Made by a program: the position numbers and the translations under genes
In this document: one piece after another, positions 60,563 to 64,000 of the stretch
Layout of the letters: each line of letters opens with the position of its first letter
How positions within the stretch are numbered: position 1 is the first letter of the stretch
DNA from: Bacteroidales bacterium UBA4333
GTDB lineage: Bacteria; Bacteroidota; Bacteroidia; Bacteroidales; Paludibacteraceae
Assembly: GCA_002394335.1 (NCBI GenBank)
Contig: DGTP01000002.1
Coordinates: 62,001 to 126,000 of the forward strand
Direction of reading: 5' to 3'
Length of the DNA: 64,000 bases
The notes under the pieces: generated by a model
Seen by the model: the letters and a program-made list of their open reading frames with translations, nothing else
Told to the model about the DNA's origin: nothing
Databases searched by the model: none

Positions 60563-62026
60563 AGCAAAGCTGTCTTTGACATCTTTGCAGAGATTTGCAA
60601 AGTGCCCAGACCAAGCAAACACGAAGAGCAGATCAGCCGGTGGCTGCAATCTTTCGCAGCGGAACACGGCATAGAGTGTGTCACCGATGAGGCTATGAAC
60701 GTGATCATGCGTGTGCCTGCTACGCCCGGTTACGAGGACCATGAGGGGGTTATTTTGCAAGCCCACATGGACATGGTGTGCGAGAAGAACGGAGACGTTT
60801 CCCACGATTTCATGACCGATCCTATCGAGACCTATGTCGATGGCGAGTGGCTCAAAGCCAAAGGTACCACCCTTGGAGCAGACGACGGTATCGGTATAGC
60901 CATGGCATTGGCTGCTATCACCGACCCCGAACTCAGACACCCGGCTATCGAATGTCTCTTCACCGTGGATGAAGAGACCGGACTGACCGGTGCCATGAAA
61001 CTACAAGACGGCATGCTCCGATCCAAACGTCTCATCAATATTGACAGCGAGGACGACGGACAGATCTTTATCGGTTGTGCCGGAGGTATCGACACCCTCG
61101 CCAAGATGCACTACGAACCCGTAAATGCACAAATGGTCAATGACCAAATGAACAAATTAGCCATTAAACTGAAAGTTTACGGCTTATTGGGTGGTCACTC
61201 CGGAGATGATATAAACAAAGGCAGAGCCAATGCCAACCAGCTCTTGGTTTGGTTCCTGGCGCGTATATGGCCGCAGACAGAGTTGCAATTGTCGTCTATC
61301 AATGGCGGCAACCTCCGCAATGCCATCGCCCGCGAAGCGGAAGCCGTAATCGCCATCCCGATGTCTTATAAAGAGCAGATCCGTATCGAATGGAATAATT
61401 TCACAGCCCGTATGGAAAATGTCTTCGGCGAAGTGGAGAAAGATATGCGTATGGACTTGGAGACCTGTGACATGCCGGAAACCTTCATCCCTGCGGACAA
61501 AGCCTGCCGCCTGATCATGGCGCTCTGCGAGTGTCCGCACGGCATGATTGCCATGAGCCGGGAAATGCCCGGTCTGGTAGAGACTTCCACCAACCTCGCC
61601 TCTATCAAGATGAAGTCCTGCCTACAGCCCGAAGGGCGGTCTTATTTCGTAGAAATCAACACCTCCCAGCGGTCATCCAAAGAGACTTCGAAACACCACC
61701 TCAAATGGGCTGTCGAACAAGCGCTCTCCATGGCGTGCGACGAGGTCACACACGGCGACGGTTACCCCGGATGGGCACCCAACCCCCAATCGGCATTGCT
61801 ACAGGTGGTCAGACAGGCTTATACCGATCTCTATAAGAACGAACCGCAAGTACTGGCTATCCATGCCGGGCTGGAGTGCGGACTGTTCCTTGAGAAATAC
61901 CCGTACCTCGATATGGTGTCAATCGGTCCGCAGATGTATGGTGTCCATTCACCGCAGGAACGCCTTTCTATCCCCTCTACCGAACGCTGCTACCAATGGT
62001 TGCGCCACACATTAGAGATGCTATAA
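60539..62026 (+). CDS. pepD: Aminoacyl-histidine dipeptidase (PepD, M20 family), copy 2
   Basis: 495 residues if started at 60539; the in-frame ATG at 60554 would give MVNSKAVFDIFAEI. M20 zinc site HMDMVCEKNG (about 80), GADDGIGIAMA, EETGLTGAM, INIDSEDDGQIFIGCAGG and HAGLECGLFL. It hydrolyses Xaa-His and related dipeptides. It is a paralogue of the gene at 41081-42568, with the same length but clear divergence. An array-derived insert (61121-61157) adds NAQMVNDQMNK after CAGGIDTLAKMHYEP. A terminator follows at 62051-62080. Confidence 0.94.
   Translation: MVNEQMVNSKAVFDIFAEICKVPRPSKHEEQISRWLQSFAAEHGIECVTDEAMNVIMRVPATPGYEDHEGVILQAHMDMVCEKNGDVSHDFMTDPIETYVDGEWLKAKGTTLGADDGIGIAMALAAITDPELRHPAIECLFTVDEETGLTGAMKLQDGMLRSKRLINIDSEDDGQIFIGCAGGIDTLAKMHYEPVNAQMVNDQMNKLAIKLKVYGLLGGHSGDDINKGRANANQLLVWFLARIWPQTELQLSSINGGNLRNAIAREAEAVIAIPMSYKEQIRIEWNNFTARMENVFGEVEKDMRMDLETCDMPETFIPADKACRLIMALCECPHGMIAMSREMPGLVETSTNLASIKMKSCLQPEGRSYFVEINTSQRSSKETSKHHLKWAVEQALSMACDEVTHGDGYPGWAPNPQSALLQVVRQAYTDLYKNEPQVLAIHAGLECGLFLEKYPYLDMVSIGPQMYGVHSPQERLSIPSTERCYQWLRHTLEML
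61121..61157 (+). repeat. 7/8-nt array in pepD copy 2 (aaatggt / aaatgac words)
   Basis: aaatgcac, aaatggt, caatgac, caaatgaac; same family as 1884, 41458 and 60529. Confidence 0.75.
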
Positions 62027-62050
62027 TTTCCACGCTTGGATACAGATACA

Positions 62051-62080
62051 ATAAGAGCCGCCCGGTTGAGCGGCTCTTAT
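62051..62080. terminator. Bidirectional terminator between pepD copy 2 and secDF
   Basis: Perfect 11-bp arms 62051-62061 and 62070-62080 with an 8-nt loop. Confidence 0.88.
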
Positions 62081-62092
62081 CATTTATACAAA

Positions 62093-64000
62093 TCACTTCT
62101 GTGCTTTCTTCTCCTTGCGGCGTTGAATAGCGCGCTGGATATCGAAGGCAATCGGCGATGCGATGAATACGGATGAATAGGTACCTACAATCACACCCAT
62201 GAGCAATGCGAATACGAATCCGCGGATGGTTTCTCCGCCGAAGCAGAAGATTGCCAGCAATACCACGAAGGTGGACATAGAGGTCGAGAATGTACGGCTG
62301 AGCGTATTGTTCAGCGCAGCGTTGATATTCTCATCCTTGGCACGCTTCGGATAGAGGGTGTTGTACTCACGTACGCGGTCGAAGATGACCACGGTATCGT
62401 TGATTGAGTAACCGATTACCGTCAAGATTGCGGCGATAAACGATTGGTCAATCTCCATGGAGAACGGCATGATCTTCCAGAGGATGGCATACAGACCCAG
62501 GATGATCACGGTATCGTGTGCCAGAGCTGCCAAAGCACCTACCGAGTAAGCGAAGTTGCGGAAGCGCAACAGGATATACAGGAAGATACCTGCCAATGCA
62601 GCCAGCACTGCCCAGAATGCAGCGGTAGTAATGTCATCTGCAATAGCCGGACCTACTTTCTGCGACTGCATAATACCTACCTCCGGATTAACCAGCGTCG
62701 AGCGGAAGTCCTCGAACGGAATCTCGGTAGCCAGGAACTGCTTCGTGCCATCGTAGAGCATCTTCTCGATCTGCTCATCCACAGCCTCGGAGTTGTTGTT
62801 GATCATATAGTTGGTGGAGATACGTACCTGATTGTCATTACCGATGGTGATGACGTTCAGCGAATAGGTATCCTCGCCATTGAGGTTTGCCATGAATATA
62901 TCATCCAACGATGCTTTCACTGCCTCTGTGGATACCGGCTGGTCGAAACGGACTACGTAGTTACGTCCTCCGGAGAAGTCGATACCGAGGTTCAGTTTGC
63001 CGAAGATATGCGGGTCGAGACCCAGGATAGCTACGATAACCAGCGAACCGGAAATTATATACGACCACTTGCGCAGACCTACGAAATTGATCTTCAGGTT
63101 CTGCAGGAAGTTCTGCATAAGCTTGGTAGTGAAGCTCAGTTCCTTGGCGTCCTCACGGTTTGCATAAGCCTCCAGCAACCAGCGGGTTACAAACACAGCT
63201 GTCAAGAACGAGGTGACAATACCGATCATGTATGTTACGGCGAAGCCCTTGATAGGACCTGTACCGAAGATAGCAAGGATAGCACCGGTCAGGAAACTGG
63301 TTACGTTCGAGTCCACAATAGCGGAGATAGCGCCCTTGAAACCGTCATTGATAGCCTGACGCATCTTCTTGCCGCTTCTCAACTCCTCGCGGATACGCTC
63401 GTAGATCAGCACGTTACCATCGACGGCACAACCCATCGTCAGCACGATACCGGCGATACCCGGAAGGGTCAGTACGGCGCTGAACGAAGCCAGCACGCCT
63501 ACCAGCAGGAACACGTTGCACAGCAATGCAAAGTCGGCAATCAGACCCGGAATCCATCCATAGTAGAATATCATATAGAGCAGGATCAGACAGAAACCGA
63601 GGATAAAGCTCCACAAACCTGCCTCGATAGCCTCGCGACCAAGCGACGGACCTACCACATCCTCCTGGATAATACGTGCAGGAGCCGGCATCTTACCGGA
63701 CTTGAGGGTGTTTGCCAAGTCTTTGGCTTCCTCTACGGTGAAGTTACCCGTAATCTGGCTCTGACCGCCCGATATCTCATTCTGTACGGTCGGGAAGCTA
63801 TATACCAGACCGTCCAATACGATGGCTACCGATTTGCCGATGTTATCTTTGGTAATACGCTGCCAAGCCTTGGCGCCGTCCGAGTTCATCGACATTGACA
63901 CGTTCGCATAAGCGCTGGTCTGCGAGAAGTCTGCACGGGCGTCAGTGATCACGTCTCCCTCCAGACTCGCGCGGCCGTTATGACCTTTGAGTGCCACCAG
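62093..64000 (-). CDS. secDF: Protein translocase SecDF fusion (N-terminal part outside window)
   Basis: The frame is open to the window edge, so the N-terminus lies beyond base 64000; 635 residues are seen. The visible part begins in the P1 periplasmic region of SecD (DGLVYSFPTVQNEISGGQSQ). It continues through the six SecD helices (MGCAVDGNVLIYERIREEL in helix 4-5) into SecF (ISGSLVIVAILGLDP, GIDFSGGRNYVVRFDQPVS, and a second helical bundle with VIGYSINDTVVIFDRVRE). Bacteroidetes usually encode the fused form. It uses the proton gradient to pull exported proteins out of the Sec channel. It converges with pepD across a terminator. Confidence 0.96.
   Translation of the reverse strand: MVALKGHNGRASLEGDVITDARADFSQTSAYANVSMSMNSDGAKAWQRITKDNIGKSVAIVLDGLVYSFPTVQNEISGGQSQITGNFTVEEAKDLANTLKSGKMPAPARIIQEDVVGPSLGREAIEAGLWSFILGFCLILLYMIFYYGWIPGLIADFALLCNVFLLVGVLASFSAVLTLPGIAGIVLTMGCAVDGNVLIYERIREELRSGKKMRQAINDGFKGAISAIVDSNVTSFLTGAILAIFGTGPIKGFAVTYMIGIVTSFLTAVFVTRWLLEAYANREDAKELSFTTKLMQNFLQNLKINFVGLRKWSYIISGSLVIVAILGLDPHIFGKLNLGIDFSGGRNYVVRFDQPVSTEAVKASLDDIFMANLNGEDTYSLNVITIGNDNQVRISTNYMINNNSEAVDEQIEKMLYDGTKQFLATEIPFEDFRSTLVNPEVGIMQSQKVGPAIADDITTAAFWAVLAALAGIFLYILLRFRNFAYSVGALAALAHDTVIILGLYAILWKIMPFSMEIDQSFIAAILTVIGYSINDTVVIFDRVREYNTLYPKRAKDENINAALNNTLSRTFSTSMSTFVVLLAIFCFGGETIRGFVFALLMGVIVGTYSSVFIASPIAFDIQRAIQRRKEKKAQK

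Noticed and set aside
62444..63898. 484-codon plus-strand frame opposite secDF
   Set aside because: Mirror of a strongly conserved minus-strand gene; His/Gln/Thr-rich composition without domains.

Overview
The window is a stretch of a Bacteroidales (Bacteroidetes) chromosome, moderately GC-rich. The evidence is direct. Promoters have the Bacteroidetes form TTTG/TTG - 20 nt - TAnnTTTG, and at least thirteen can be placed by eye, all with exactly 20 nt of spacing. Shine-Dalgarno sequences are rare. The gene set also fits: bS16 with a long Ala/Glu-rich tail, a PCMD-domain protein, serine palmitoyltransferase, fused SecDF, a Bacteroidetes SpmA-SpmB fusion, and a giant surface protein whose C-terminus resembles a type IX secretion sorting signal. 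The genus cannot be named from the sequence alone.

Layout. 1-5 kb: end of a glycogen-synthase-type glycosyltransferase, a C69 dipeptidase, two small envelope proteins and, convergent, a nucleoside-recognition (Gate) membrane protein. 5-18.6 kb: an accessory block with an AbiEi/AbiEii toxin-antitoxin pair, a small signal-peptide/TM protein downstream of a 3143-residue repeat-rich secreted protein, a BRO-N antirepressor-like gene, an orphan antitoxin, and a 71-bp duplication carrying part of the antitoxin promoter. 18.8-36 kb: mainly housekeeping genes: ileS, a lipoprotein, an AsmA-like protein, an M3 peptidase, a membrane protein, typA, tig, mpl, a dCMP deaminase and an S41 protease. 36-44.4 kb: an AraC regulator, a GT4 glycosyltransferase, three small envelope or secreted proteins including a PCMD protein and a CE1-type esterase, then pepD, L-asparaginase and rpsP. 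44.4-54.5 kb: a surface-polysaccharide cluster: an LtaS-like sulfatase fused to a GDPD-like domain, Wzx flippase, Wzy polymerase and five glycosyltransferases. 54.6-64 kb: mdh, serine palmitoyltransferase plus a short-chain dehydrogenase plus LD-carboxypeptidase in an overlapping operon, a small membrane protein, a MATE pump, a second pepD, and secDF running off the end.

The most unusual property of the window is a dispersed population of short tandem arrays with a 7-nt (sometimes 8-nt) period, typically four units (28 bp), with different core words at different loci. They lie in frame inside conserved proteins (IleRS, Mpl, two PepD paralogues, glycosyltransferases, the C69 signal peptide). 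They also lie across gene junctions, where the array supplies the stop codon of one gene and ends close to the start codon of the next. They resemble in form the heptameric STRR repeats of cyanobacteria, but no known Bacteroidales element is recognised here. At least twenty such loci are listed.

What works together: ileS, the lipoprotein, the AsmA-like protein and the M3 peptidase are tightly spaced and co-directional. The polysaccharide cluster 46.9-54.5 kb is one run of overlapping genes behind a single promoter. SPT, SDR and LdcA are translationally coupled (TGATG junctions), which suggests coordinated envelope (sphingolipid and peptidoglycan) maintenance. No tRNA, rRNA, CRISPR array, transposase or integrase was seen.
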